Positions 1 to 7,822 of a DNA stretch of 64,000 bases are shown one piece after another. The notes under the pieces are model-generated. The model made no database searches and was not told the DNA's origin. It worked only from the letters and a program-made list of their open reading frames with translations. This DNA is from Methanomicrobium antiquum (GTDB taxonomy: Archaea; Halobacteriota; Methanomicrobia; Methanomicrobiales; Methanomicrobiaceae): contig NZ_CP091092.1 of NCBI RefSeq assembly GCF_029633915.1, positions 1,488,001 to 1,552,000 of the forward strand, written 5' to 3'. Every line of letters starts with the position of its first letter. Positions within the stretch are counted from its first letter, which is position 1. The translations under genes were made by a program, and so were the position numbers.

Positions 1-73
1 TAAATTAACACAATATTAGCAAATGATATCGAATAATATTCATTTAAAAGAGAAAAAATGATTTTTTTTTGAA

Positions 74-748
74 TTAGTTCTTTCTTACAAAAAAAACAAA
101 ACCTGCTGCAACAAGACCCATTACTACAACAAATATTGATACAGGTGCAGGAGTCGGATTTGTGGAAGGTGTTAGTGAAGCATGAAGCTTTACGATTTCA
201 CCCTTTGCAGGATAGTCAGTTATCTGTCCTGTAAATGTATCATATCCCTGCATCTTAACCTGATATGTTGAGTAAGGTGTTCCGGTTGTATAAACACTTA
301 CAGTAAGCTCACCGTTTGAGATGGTTCCTTTATAGTCGCTGTCGAAATAAACAGATGCACCATCAACATTGCAATATACAGTGTAAAATCCCATATCCCC
401 GCCAATCATTGTCGGAACAGGTGTAGGAACAGGATTTATTGTTGCATATACATCAAGTGTGTCTCCCATCTCAGGGTATCCTGATATGTCATCTGTCCAT
501 GTAGTATAACCATCCATCTCAACAGTAATTGTCTTGTAAGGAGTTGCTGTTGTATAAACAGGCACTGTCAGAATTTTGTCAAAGGTTACTCCCTTGTAAT
601 CACCGTCAAAATAGACCGCCGCTCCATCCACATTGCAGTGAACATTAAACCATGCCTGATCTCCTCCAATCGTTGCCGCAACCGCTGATGAAGGTAGAAG
701 CATTAAAAGAAGTCCGAAACTTAATAAAACTGTTATAATTTTTTTCAT
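74..748 (-). CDS. Secreted, C-terminally anchored PEGA-like repeat protein
   Basis: Predicted cell-surface protein of 224 residues with no enzymatic motif. It has a signal peptide (about residues 1-25: KK, then a hydrophobic stretch ending in AVAA), two homologous domains (about 28-105 and 115-195) joined by a PTPVPT linker, and a C-terminal membrane helix followed by VRKN. Both domains carry the CNVDGAxVYFDxDYKG pattern of PEGA-like surface domains, and both start with GGD. The ATG at 748 is chosen because GGTGA lies four bases upstream; the longer reading begins with TTG inside that signal. The first domain of the larger PEGA protein at 23054-24379 has the same NVDGA-Y-DG pattern, so the two are paralogs. 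An adhesive or envelope role is inference. Confidence 0.75.
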   Translation of the reverse strand: MKKIITVLLSFGLLLMLLPSSAVAATIGGDQAWFNVHCNVDGAAVYFDGDYKGVTFDKILTVPVYTTATPYKTITVEMDGYTTWTDDISGYPEMGDTLDVYATINPVPTPVPTMIGGDMGFYTVYCNVDGASVYFDSDYKGTISNGELTVSVYTTGTPYSTYQVKMQGYDTFTGQITDYPAKGEIVKLHASLTPSTNPTPAPVSIFVVVMGLVAAGFVFFVRKN

Positions 749-830
749 AAAATCACCCAAAAATGTGATAAAAGCTATTGAATTTTTTTAATTTATAAGT
801 TTATCTGTATATGAATATCAAAAGGGCATA

Positions 831-1589
831 CTAAATAATTCTTATTGAGAGAATCGTCACCTTTTTTTCAGGAATATATACAGCGTTTGCTGAAACAGGC
901 AGTTTCTCTTTGCCATCCCTGCAAAGATTAAATTCAATCTTTTCTCTTTCACTTCTCCTGTACCCACAATTTTTGCGCATTCCGGATAAAAATTCAGCAA
1001 ATGATTCAAGATTTTCTTTGCACACAAAAATGTCCGGTTTTACAGGTACAGATTCCTCTTTTTCATCGGGTTTTGATATTCCAAGAACTTCATACATCTG
1101 CATGTTCATCCTTATGACATTGTTTTCATCATCAAGAATTACCATACATGTTCCGGTATTTTCAAAAGCGGCATCCATTATTTCCTCATTACATCTGCGG
1201 TTTACAATATCCTCTATTTTGTGTGTGAGTTCCAACAGCTGACCTCTTGGATCATTTCCCTTTTGAAGATAAAAATCAGCGCCGCAGTTCAAAGCCTCTA
1301 TTACAACGCATTCATCACCTTTTCCTGTGAATATAATAAAAGGAATCTCAGGACAGGGGGAATTTATTCCAGGATATATCCCCCTTACTGCTTTTAAAAA
1401 TGAGATTCCATCTATTTCATCCATATCATAATCACAGATTACAGCATCATATTTTTCAGAAAGAAGTTTTTCCATTCCTTTTGATGCTGATGAAACACAA
1501 TCCACAGAAATATTGCCCTGACGCTCCAGAAAAAGTTTTGATACATCCAAAACAACCTCTTCATCATCAATCATCAGCACCTTCATCAT
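831..1589 (-). CDS. Response regulator with receiver and PAS-like domains
   Basis: Two-component signalling protein of about 252 residues. Residues 1-120 form a receiver domain with the acidic pair D8/D9, the phospho-acceptor Asp53 in CDYDMDE and the conserved Lys in LQKG near residue 117. The remainder looks like one PAS domain (DAAFENTGTCMVILDDENN and following). There is no DNA-binding, kinase or enzymatic output domain, so it probably works through protein contacts, as stand-alone receiver-PAS proteins of methanogens are thought to do. Two adjacent ATGs lie at 1589 and 1586 behind GGGGGA; an upstream extension to 1676 lacks a ribosome site. No partner histidine kinase is nearby, so its sensor is unknown. 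Confidence 0.75.
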   Translation of the reverse strand: MMKVLMIDDEEVVLDVSKLFLERQGNISVDCVSSASKGMEKLLSEKYDAVICDYDMDEIDGISFLKAVRGIYPGINSPCPEIPFIIFTGKGDECVVIEALNCGADFYLQKGNDPRGQLLELTHKIEDIVNRRCNEEIMDAAFENTGTCMVILDDENNVIRMNMQMYEVLGISKPDEKEESVPVKPDIFVCKENLESFAEFLSGMRKNCGYRRSEREKIEFNLCRDGKEKLPVSANAVYIPEKKVTILSIRII

Positions 1590-1833
1590 ATTTTCCCCCG
1601 AAATTTTCCCCTTGATTAAAGTCCGTTTGTTATATAATTTTAAAAAGCTTGTTAAATACTGCTTGCAAAATTGCATAACAATAAAAAGTCAATAGTAAGA
1701 GTGAAAAAGTAAAAGTGAAAAAACATCAGGTTTGAAGAATCTTAAAAAAAAATCGAAAATGTATCTCAACCGAATTTATAACCCTGTAATCCCAGGCGAT
1801 TTTTATCAAATAAGCGTATTTAAAAAAAAAGGT

Positions 1834-2139
1834 TTATCCGAAGAGTGCTCCGAGACCGGCCATGCCGCCCTCTTCGTCTTTTTCCTCTTCTTCAGGTGCT
1901 GCTTCCTCTTCTGCGGCGGCTGCTGCCGGTGCTGCTGCTGCCGGTGCTGCTGCTACTGCCGCTACTGCGGATTTCTCAATTGCTTCTGCAATGTCAACAC
2001 CGTCAAGTGCTGCAATAAGTGCCTTTACACGGCTGTCGTCAACTGCGATACCTGCTGCAGTCATAACTTTTGTGACTGCATCTTCATTAATTTCCTTTCC
2101 TGCGCTGTGCAGAACAAGTGCTGCGTAGATGTACTCCAT
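1834..2139 (-). CDS. rpl12: Large-subunit ribosomal protein L12 (P1-type)
   Basis: Stalk protein of the large ribosomal subunit that recruits translation GTPases. It has 101 residues: an N-terminal dimerisation region beginning [15 protein letters not shown], an Ala-Pro-rich hinge, an acidic stretch and the archaeal P-protein terminus [11 protein letters not shown]. The ATG at 2139 is preferred over an upstream GTG because the GTG lies inside the Shine-Dalgarno sequence AGGTGA. It is the last gene of the minus-strand rpl11-rpl1-rpl10-rpl12 cluster, 34 bases after rpl10. The GCX-rich hinge gives long antisense ORFs that are artefacts. Confidence 0.97.
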   Translation of the reverse strand: MEYIYAALVLHSAGKEINEDAVTKVMTAAGIAVDDSRVKALIAALDGVDIAEAIEKSAVAAVAAAPAAAAPAAAAAEEEAAPEEEEKDEEGGMAGLGALFG

Positions 2140-2173
2140 TTTATTCACCTAAATATTATTTTTATTTTTTATT

Positions 2174-3022
2174 TTACTCAACAAGTGCTTTTATTGCAAG
2201 TGATTCTCTTGATGCACGTCCGATAATCAGATCAACGACATCCTTTTCATAAATTGCCGCTTCAACTGCAAGGTTCCTTGCTTCACGAACAGCCTTGCCA
2301 ATAATTGTGGCAACTGTTGTAGAAGTCGGATATGATGCGTTAACAGACAGATTAAATGCCTGCTGTGCTGCAAGAACAACATTGTTAAAGTACTCAGTCT
2401 CATCAATTGCCAGTGTATTCGGCTCAAAGAATGTTCCGTCGTAAAATGCAATCTGAAGACTTAAACCAACATCCATTGGTTTAATATCAAGCTTAGACAG
2501 CACATCTGCCATCTTCGCGTTAATTTCCTCTCCTGCTTTGACAACAGTCTTTGTCTCACGGATAACAACTTTTCCGCCTTCAATGGCGGCCGGAATTCCT
2601 GACTGCTGCAGAGTACCGACAATTGGTCCGGGTGGAAATCCTGTTGGACCTTTTGGTACGACAATATCCTCGGGTGCGATGTCCCCGGGCTTTGCGACCA
2701 TCTTTGTCATGGTATCCTGAAGCTTTTTGTAGAGTTTAAAAGGATTCTCGTTTGTGTAGATCATAGCACTGTGGCCGTCTACATACTCGACAGTCCTGCA
2801 GATTTCTCCGCCAAGCTCATTGAATGCATGTTCAATAAGAGTGTTTCTTGTCATCTTAAGAACTGCTGATCCACGAAGATTTCGGCGCATCTGCTGAAGC
2901 TGGCTTGCCGGAATACCGTGAAGATCAACAAGACCTGTCAGTCTGTATTCCTCTGAGAGCTTTTTAATCTCCTCTACTTCATCCCTCTTCCACTGCGGGA
3001 GGTGGTGCGAATATATAGCCAT
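2174..3022 (-). CDS. rpl10: Large-subunit ribosomal protein L10 (P0), short form without acidic tail
   Basis: Stalk base protein that binds 23S rRNA with L11 and carries L12 dimers. It has 282 residues beginning MAIYSHHLPQWKRDE; the rRNA-binding domain (about 1-105), the domain-II insertion (GPTGFPPGPIVG) and the C-terminal helices that bind L12 are recognisable. It ends in RASRESLAIKALVE. The Glu-rich segment and GLxxLFG terminus typical of many archaeal P0 proteins are absent, and no such segment lies downstream in another frame, so this is not a frameshift. Its ATG follows the rpl1 stop by one base, which suggests translational coupling. Confidence 0.95.
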   Translation of the reverse strand: MAIYSHHLPQWKRDEVEEIKKLSEEYRLTGLVDLHGIPASQLQQMRRNLRGSAVLKMTRNTLIEHAFNELGGEICRTVEYVDGHSAMIYTNENPFKLYKKLQDTMTKMVAKPGDIAPEDIVVPKGPTGFPPGPIVGTLQQSGIPAAIEGGKVVIRETKTVVKAGEEINAKMADVLSKLDIKPMDVGLSLQIAFYDGTFFEPNTLAIDETEYFNNVVLAAQQAFNLSVNASYPTSTTVATIIGKAVREARNLAVEAAIYEKDVVDLIIGRASRESLAIKALVE

Positions 3023-3023
3023 A

Positions 3024-3668
3024 TTACATCAGCCTCACTGCAGGGCCCATGGATGTTTTTACATACACTGAGCGAATATTCATAGTTCCACTTTCAAGAT
3101 TGGACTCAACCTTTCTCATGACAGCGTCAATATTCTCAGAAACGTCTTCAGGAGACATTTTTACCGATCCAACTCTGACATGGAATGTCTTTTTGTCTTT
3201 GGAACGGAATTTGACAGAGTTTCTAAGACGCTCCACAATAGGTCCGATATCCAGTCCCTGTGGGATCGGCTGTGGCATTTTACCGCGTGGACCAAGCCTT
3301 GTACCTAAGTAACGGCCAACAAGAGGCATTACTGCGGTTTCAGCAAGGAAGAACATGTATTCGTCCGCCATATTTCTGGCTTCACGTGGTTCGCCTCCCA
3401 GACGCTCTATTTCTTCTGGCCCTATGATGAGTTCTACATTAGCAGCTTTTGCCTGAGTGGTGATATCTCCCTTTCCAAGAACAGCTATCTTTTGGATACG
3501 TCCCGTTCCCTTCGGAAGAACCATAGTCTCATCTATACGGTTTTTTGGCTGCGCCATATCGATGTTCTTGAGGTTGAATGTAATTTCAATACTCTCAGTG
3601 AACTTTCTCTCAGGCGCCTTCTCTATAGCCTCATTTACGGCCTTTAGAATCTGGACCCTTTCAACCAT
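3024..3668 (-). CDS. rpl1: Large-subunit ribosomal protein L1
   Basis: L1-stalk protein and, in methanococci, the known translational repressor of its own operon. The 214-residue product begins MVERVQILKAV and contains the conserved GPRGKMPQP segment and a C-terminal YVKTSMGPAVRLM. The ATG has a strong GGAGGTAA site upstream. It lies in the stalk operon between rpl11 and rpl10. The 86-base gap from rpl11 contains overlapping inverted repeats that could form alternative hairpins, described as a separate feature. Confidence 0.97.
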   Translation of the reverse strand: MVERVQILKAVNEAIEKAPERKFTESIEITFNLKNIDMAQPKNRIDETMVLPKGTGRIQKIAVLGKGDITTQAKAANVELIIGPEEIERLGGEPREARNMADEYMFFLAETAVMPLVGRYLGTRLGPRGKMPQPIPQGLDIGPIVERLRNSVKFRSKDKKTFHVRVGSVKMSPEDVSENIDAVMRKVESNLESGTMNIRSVYVKTSMGPAVRLM

Positions 3669-3754
3669 TTCTTTTTACCTCCATAGTTCAACGACCCTGA
3701 AAAAGACTATAGAATAATCTTTTTTTGGATCTTCTATGGGTTTTCATAGTCTAT
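3669..3754 (-). promoter_or_regulatory. rpl11-rpl1 spacer with two mutually exclusive hairpins
   Basis: The spacer contains AGACTAT (3704-3710) and its exact complement ATAGTCT (3746-3752). The second arm also overlaps CATAG (3745-3749), which pairs with CTATG (3734-3738). Only one of the two stems can form at a time. The rpl1 Shine-Dalgarno follows immediately. A role in feedback control is inference, helped by the known L1 autoregulation in Methanococcus, whose operator lies elsewhere (within the start of the L1 gene). Confidence 0.35.
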
Positions 3755-4228
3755 TCATGCGAGCTGACTGTCGTACTGGCCTGCATCAATGTCAGCAAAG
3801 ATTACTTTTGGATCTTTGCCGTCAACAGTGACACCTACACTTACACATGAACCAACAACTTCCTTTACGGCGTTTTTTAGATCATATGAAAGCATATCGT
3901 CAAACTTCATGCGGGCTATACGGACAGCAGCCTCAAACGGTAAATCACCAACCTTAGAGAGATTCGGCTCTCCTGAGCCTTTCTCAATGCCGCACTCTTT
4001 CATAATAAGTGCAGTTGCTGGAGGAACACCAACGGAGATTGTGAAGTTCTTTTTGTCGTCAACCTCGACTTTAACAGGCACCTGCATGCCGTTAAATTCT
4101 GAGGTCTTTTTGTTGATCTCGTCAACAACAGCCTTCACATTAATTCCGAGAGGTCCTAATGCAGGTCCCAATGGTGGGCCTGCAGTAGCTTTACCGCCGG
4201 GTACCAATACCTCGACTACTTCTCCCAT
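3755..4228 (-). CDS. rpl11: Large-subunit ribosomal protein L11
   Basis: Component of the GTPase-associated centre that binds 23S rRNA beside L10. The 157-residue protein starts [14 protein letters not shown], has the family signature [15 protein letters not shown] near the N terminus and a C-terminal rRNA-binding domain ([17 protein letters not shown] onwards). AAAGGTGATATGAA precedes the ATG. It is the first gene of the stalk operon; 134 bases separate it from nusG, with a possible promoter at 4301-4314. Confidence 0.97.
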   Translation of the reverse strand: MGEVVEVLVPGGKATAGPPLGPALGPLGINVKAVVDEINKKTSEFNGMQVPVKVEVDDKKNFTISVGVPPATALIMKECGIEKGSGEPNLSKVGDLPFEAAVRIARMKFDDMLSYDLKNAVKEVVGSCVSVGVTVDGKDPKVIFADIDAGQYDSQLA

Positions 4229-4300
4229 TTCATATCACCTTTGCTCACAATGCACGAATTATACCGCACACTAAGCTTGGGTCTTAAAATGTTGAACCTT

Positions 4301-4314
4301 GTATATCTTAAAGG
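4301..4314 (-). promoter_or_regulatory. Possible TATA box of the rpl11 operon
   Basis: Read on the minus strand the bases are CCTTTAAGATATAC, an archaeal box A-like element about 75-85 bases before the rpl11 ATG. Transcription would start near 4280 and leave a leader of about 50 bases. The stalk genes may also be read through from nusG. Confidence 0.35.
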
Positions 4315-4362
4315 TATCAATAATAATTTCTTAATTTGAAAAAAGATAATTTGAAAAAAATA

Positions 4363-4839
4363 TCAGTCCTGATTTTTGTCAATTACGCGCACGTTATCAC
4401 CACGTACTGTAATCGGAATAGGAACCATACTTTCGTAGAGTTCAACCGTTATCTCTTCTTTGGAAGTATCAACTCTTTTAACAACAGCCTTTTCTCCCTT
4501 GAAAGGTCCGGCAATGAGCTCCACTATTGTTCCCTCATCTATACCGGAGACAACAGGTTTTGGAACAAGGAAATGTTCAATTTCATGAAAAGATGTCTCA
4601 CCTTTTACTACTGCGCGTGCATTGGGAACCATCTCCCTAAGCTGTTCAATACGTGCAATAGGATCCGGGCTTTCAACAAGCACATATCCTTTGAGCTCAT
4701 CCGGTGCCATCACAGCAACCACATGAATCTCATCATGATCTTCCAAAGCCTTTACAATATTATCAACTACAGTGCGCTCCTGCTTTGCAGTCGTCTTTAT
4801 TGCATATATCCGGTTTTGATTCTCGTCTGTGTCGCTCAT
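4363..4839 (-). CDS. nusG: Transcription elongation factor NusG/Spt5
   Basis: Archaeal Spt5, which binds the RNA polymerase clamp and supports processive elongation with Spt4. The 158-residue product has an N-terminal NGN domain (about 10-90: IYAIKTTAKQERTVVDNI, then KGYVLVE) and a C-terminal KOW domain (about 100-155: EGTIVELIAGPFKGEKAVV). It lies between secE (26 bases upstream) and rpl11, an order conserved in many euryarchaea. Confidence 0.96.
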   Translation of the reverse strand: MSDTDENQNRIYAIKTTAKQERTVVDNIVKALEDHDEIHVVAVMAPDELKGYVLVESPDPIARIEQLREMVPNARAVVKGETSFHEIEHFLVPKPVVSGIDEGTIVELIAGPFKGEKAVVKRVDTSKEEITVELYESMVPIPITVRGDNVRVIDKNQD

Positions 4840-4865
4840 TTCAGTAATCCTGCAAATTTAAAATT

Positions 4866-5039
4866 TTATGGGAGGAGAAGAATTACTTCGTATATAATAA
4901 AACCAAGTATACCAATCAGGGCTATACCTATAGCAGCAACCAGTCCTATCTTTTGAAATTCATCCCTTGTCGGAGTCCTTGCAAGTTTAAGGACTCTTAA
5001 ATATTTTTTGAAGAGCTCTTCATCTAATTTGAATGTCAT
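4866..5039 (-). CDS. secE: Preprotein translocase subunit SecE (Sec61 gamma)
   Basis: Short tail-anchored subunit of the Sec translocon, 57 residues. It begins MTFKLDEELFKKYLRVLKL, continues with the conserved amphipathic segment ARTPTRDEFQKIG and ends in a single transmembrane helix (LVAAIGIALIGILGFIIYEV). This matches the size and layout of archaeal SecE. A GGTGAG site precedes the ATG. It lies between ftsZ (10 bases upstream) and nusG, its usual archaeal position. Confidence 0.92.
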   Translation of the reverse strand: MTFKLDEELFKKYLRVLKLARTPTRDEFQKIGLVAAIGIALIGILGFIIYEVILLLP

Positions 5040-5049
5040 TTGTTCTTAC

Positions 5050-6165
5050 TCACCTAAGAAAGTCTATATCATATTCGCGCTCTGAGGATTTACGGGTAGT
5101 GCTGAAATCATCACTTTTTCCATAAATCTGCGGAGAGCTTACACCTGTCACAACAAGCATAGTGCGCATGCGGTGTTGCATGTCCGGATCTATTTGAGCT
5201 CCCCATATAATACGTGCATCGGGATCGATTCTCTCATAGACTTCCTGAACAACACCTTCTGCCTCCTCCATTGTCATATCAGGACCGCCAACTACATTTA
5301 CAAGTGCCGCAGTCGCATTGGAGATATCAACATCAAGAAGCGGAGATCTAAGAGCCTTTTTGACAGAATCAGCCGCTTTGTCTTCGCTGTCGCTTTCACC
5401 CATACCAATCATCGCAACACCGCCACGCTCCATTACAGTACGCACATCGGCAAAGTCTAAGTTGACAAGTCCGGGCTGTGTGATAAGTTCTGTAATACCT
5501 TTGACGGCACGCATCAAAACTTCATCGGATACTTTGAAGGCCGCATGAAGAGGCAGTCTTGGCACAACTTCAAGAAGTCTGTCATTTGGAACTACAATAA
5601 CTGTGTCTGCAACGTCCCTTAAACGCTCAAGTCCGGCTTCTGCGTTTTCAAGCCGGATTGCTCCTTCTGCCCGGAATGGAAGAGTTACAATAGCAATTGT
5701 AAGCGCACCCTGGTCCCTGGCCGCCTTTGCAATTACAGGTGCAGAGCCGGTTCCTGTTCCGCCTCCAAGACCTGCAGTAATAAAAACCATATCACTGTTT
5801 GCAAGTTTGGTACGAATTTCCTCTTCATTTTCAAGCGCCGCTTCTTCTCCCACCTGTGGAACAGAACCTGCACCGAATCCCTTGGTGCGCTGACGGCCGA
5901 TTAAAATCCTGTAATCTGCCTTTGTTCTTATCAGGTGCTGGGCATCAGTATTTACTGCAAAAAGTTTTGCACCGTCAATTCCTTCTTCAGCCATGCGTGA
6001 GACAGTGTTTGATCCACCGCCTCCACAGCCTACAACTGATATTTCAGTCCGAAGAGATTTCAAAATCTCCTCAAGCTCTTCATCAGTTTCCTGTGAACTG
6101 TCGACAATCATTTCTGTGTCGGCATTTGCCCTGCTTAGCGCTTCTTCAACAATTGATTTCATCAT
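5050..6165 (-). CDS. ftsZ: Cell division GTPase FtsZ
   Basis: Tubulin-family GTPase that forms the division ring. The 371-residue protein has a variable N-terminal tail (1-38), the nucleotide-binding start [13 protein letters not shown], the signature loop [13 protein letters not shown], the sugar-binding PFRAEG segment and the synergy loop [11 protein letters not shown], so it should be an active polymerising GTPase. It ends in a short acidic peptide, [10 protein letters not shown]. The first ATG of an ATGATG pair overlaps the stop of the deacylase gene upstream, indicating coupling, and secE-nusG follow. It contrasts with the aberrant FtsZ-like protein at 41524-44283. Confidence 0.97.
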   Translation of the reverse strand: MMKSIVEEALSRANADTEMIVDSSQETDEELEEILKSLRTEISVVGCGGGGSNTVSRMAEEGIDGAKLFAVNTDAQHLIRTKADYRILIGRQRTKGFGAGSVPQVGEEAALENEEEIRTKLANSDMVFITAGLGGGTGTGSAPVIAKAARDQGALTIAIVTLPFRAEGAIRLENAEAGLERLRDVADTVIVVPNDRLLEVVPRLPLHAAFKVSDEVLMRAVKGITELITQPGLVNLDFADVRTVMERGGVAMIGMGESDSEDKAADSVKKALRSPLLDVDISNATAALVNVVGGPDMTMEEAEGVVQEVYERIDPDARIIWGAQIDPDMQHRMRTMLVVTGVSSPQIYGKSDDFSTTRKSSEREYDIDFLR

Positions 6166-7496
6166 AGGTAATTCTCCAACCCCGGTATACGGATAACCTT
6201 TTCACTGCTTTTCGACACCATAGCAGGCGTTATTGTTCTTCCGCCGACCACTATATCAAAACCTGCGGCAAGCTTTCCATAGAACGGTCCTTTCAAAACC
6301 CCCAGTTCAGCTGCTTTTGCAGGGTCAAATCTGATCTTTCTGATTACCAGACTGTCATCAATGACTGCTGTGTCCTTATCTTTGTGTAAGGTTTTAACAC
6401 ACAAAGATATTAAATCATTTATTGTTTGTATTCTATTTTCTTCATATGTGATAAAAATTGGCAGTATCCTGCCCTTTTGTGAGATAAATGAGACTGCACA
6501 AATTCTGTTTATCGCTTTCGCCATATTTTTTTCATCAACTTTGTATGCCTCTTCAAAAAGTTCGGGCATTATCTCTATCAAAACAGGTGTGCCAAAGCCT
6601 TTCATCCCACCAATGCGAATTTTGCAAAAAGGACATGCTTCAAGGGCAATTTTAGCTATCTCCTGATATTTCTCCCAGGAAAGATCTCCAATATCCTTTA
6701 TCTCCCCCTCAGATAATAAAGGAATTGAAAGCTCATTTAAAATCTTTTCTATTTTCAAAACATCATTGCTCTGCAAGGCCTTTTTGTCAATGTATGCTCC
6801 ATCTGCAAATGATTTTTCAATCATCTGTTTAATCATCTCCCTGGAGAGACCTGACACCTCTCTTGTATGGGCAATATGTCCAAACGCGCCTTTTGAAGAC
6901 AAAGCAATCTCAGTCTCCCTCGCAGCATAGTGATTTCCACCAAAGCCTACAAGATTTATTGTTTTAGGCCTGTCTTTTTTTAGTGCTTCAAGTATAGAAC
7001 CGGCGACAGCATTGCCTACATCTTCATTCATCCATTCAGATTCGGTGCTTCCAATCTCAACAAAAAATGAAGGAGTCTTAAGATCAGTCGGGCCGTGGTG
7101 GGTCACTTCATACGAACTCTTAAAACCGTCCGGTGCTCTTTTGAAAAGCTCATTTAACACAAGATGCATGTAATCCGGAGATGAACAGGCAAGTTCCTTA
7201 TCGCTTCCTCCAAGCATTGCTGTTCCATAATTTCCGGTGACGTGAACTGTCAGCGCAGGAACAGGATTTTGGCTTGAATGCCGAGATATGAATATTATAA
7301 GATCAGAATCAAAAGCGCTGTCTATTGAGGATTGGTATATCAGCCTTTCTTCAGCCTCATAAAAGATAAGTTCATGAGAAAAGTATCTTGTATATTTTTT
7401 TGAATCATTTTCACTTAAATTTAATTTTGAAAGTAAATGCTCCCTTATATTCACACCGGCAGGGTCTGTCTTTGAATTAATTATTGCGATCTTCAT
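6162..7496 (-). CDS. dtdA: D-aminoacyl-tRNA deacylase (DtdA/GEK1 type) with C-terminal extension
   Basis: Hydrolyses D-amino acids wrongly attached to tRNA. Residues 1-260 are the archaeal DtdA domain, with ISRHSS, the HVTGNYG segment, [20 protein letters not shown] and [13 protein letters not shown], whose His and acidic residues form the zinc site in the family. About 180 residues follow that are not part of the minimal enzyme; they include [12 protein letters not shown] and, near the end, [12 protein letters not shown] with [10 protein letters not shown], reminiscent of the RNase Z segment PGPLxGKLxxG. The ATG at 7496 is preferred to a TTG at 7508; neither has a good ribosome site. The stop overlaps the ftsZ start. 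Confidence 0.85.
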   Translation of the reverse strand: MKIAIINSKTDPAGVNIREHLLSKLNLSENDSKKYTRYFSHELIFYEAEERLIYQSSIDSAFDSDLIIFISRHSSQNPVPALTVHVTGNYGTAMLGGSDKELACSSPDYMHLVLNELFKRAPDGFKSSYEVTHHGPTDLKTPSFFVEIGSTESEWMNEDVGNAVAGSILEALKKDRPKTINLVGFGGNHYAARETEIALSSKGAFGHIAHTREVSGLSREMIKQMIEKSFADGAYIDKKALQSNDVLKIEKILNELSIPLLSEGEIKDIGDLSWEKYQEIAKIALEACPFCKIRIGGMKGFGTPVLIEIMPELFEEAYKVDEKNMAKAINRICAVSFISQKGRILPIFITYEENRIQTINDLISLCVKTLHKDKDTAVIDDSLVIRKIRFDPAKAAELGVLKGPFYGKLAAGFDIVVGGRTITPAMVSKSSEKVIRIPGLENYL

Positions 7497-7822
7497 ATTT
7501 ATCAACAAAACTTACACATTATCAATAATTTCAACAATTTCATTTCAACAATTTCAACTATTTTTCATATTATCAAGAATAAATATATTCACAAATTATA
7601 TCCTAATATTATATTCACAAATTATATCCTAATATTATATTCACATAAATAACGTTTCAAAATAACCTTATTTCTGAATCTTATTTCTGATATTGTTCAT
7701 TAAAAAACCGCATGAATTATTTCTTTCATGAACTTTTGTACCAGACTTCATTTTATCCTACCTCTCATAAATACTATCTTTAAAGAATCACATATATTAT
7801 TGGACTATTTGAGGGATTAAAC
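7497..7822. other. Intergenic region between dtdA and ileS
   Basis: A very AT-rich divergent promoter region. It holds short ATTTCAACA repeats (about 7527-7560), the 26-base tandem repeat at 7587-7645, a degenerate member of the dispersed hairpin family (about 7711-7740, CATGAATTATTTCTTTCATG) and box A-like sequences (for example CATATATTAT near 7792) before ileS. No small gene is visible. Confidence 0.6.
7587..7645. repeat. 26-base tandem repeat, 2.3 copies
   Basis: A 26-base unit beginning ATTCACAAATTATATCC is present at 7587-7612 and exactly again at 7613-7638, with a third copy starting at 7639 and breaking off. It lies about 90 bases upstream of dtdA. No function is evident; it may be a polymorphic microsatellite-type repeat. 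Confidence 0.85.

Noticed and set aside
1732-2226. A Cys-rich 164-residue plus-strand ORF
   Set aside because: It is antisense to rpl12; the Cys runs reflect the Ala-rich hinge codons (GCA/GCX) read on the other strand.
2174-3022. Frameshift at the end of rpl10
   Set aside because: The downstream 34 bases to rpl12 are an ordinary spacer, with no acidic codons in any frame.
7587-7645. Tandem repeat as a CRISPR start
   Set aside because: Units are directly adjacent with no spacers, only 2.3 copies, and no cas genes nearby.
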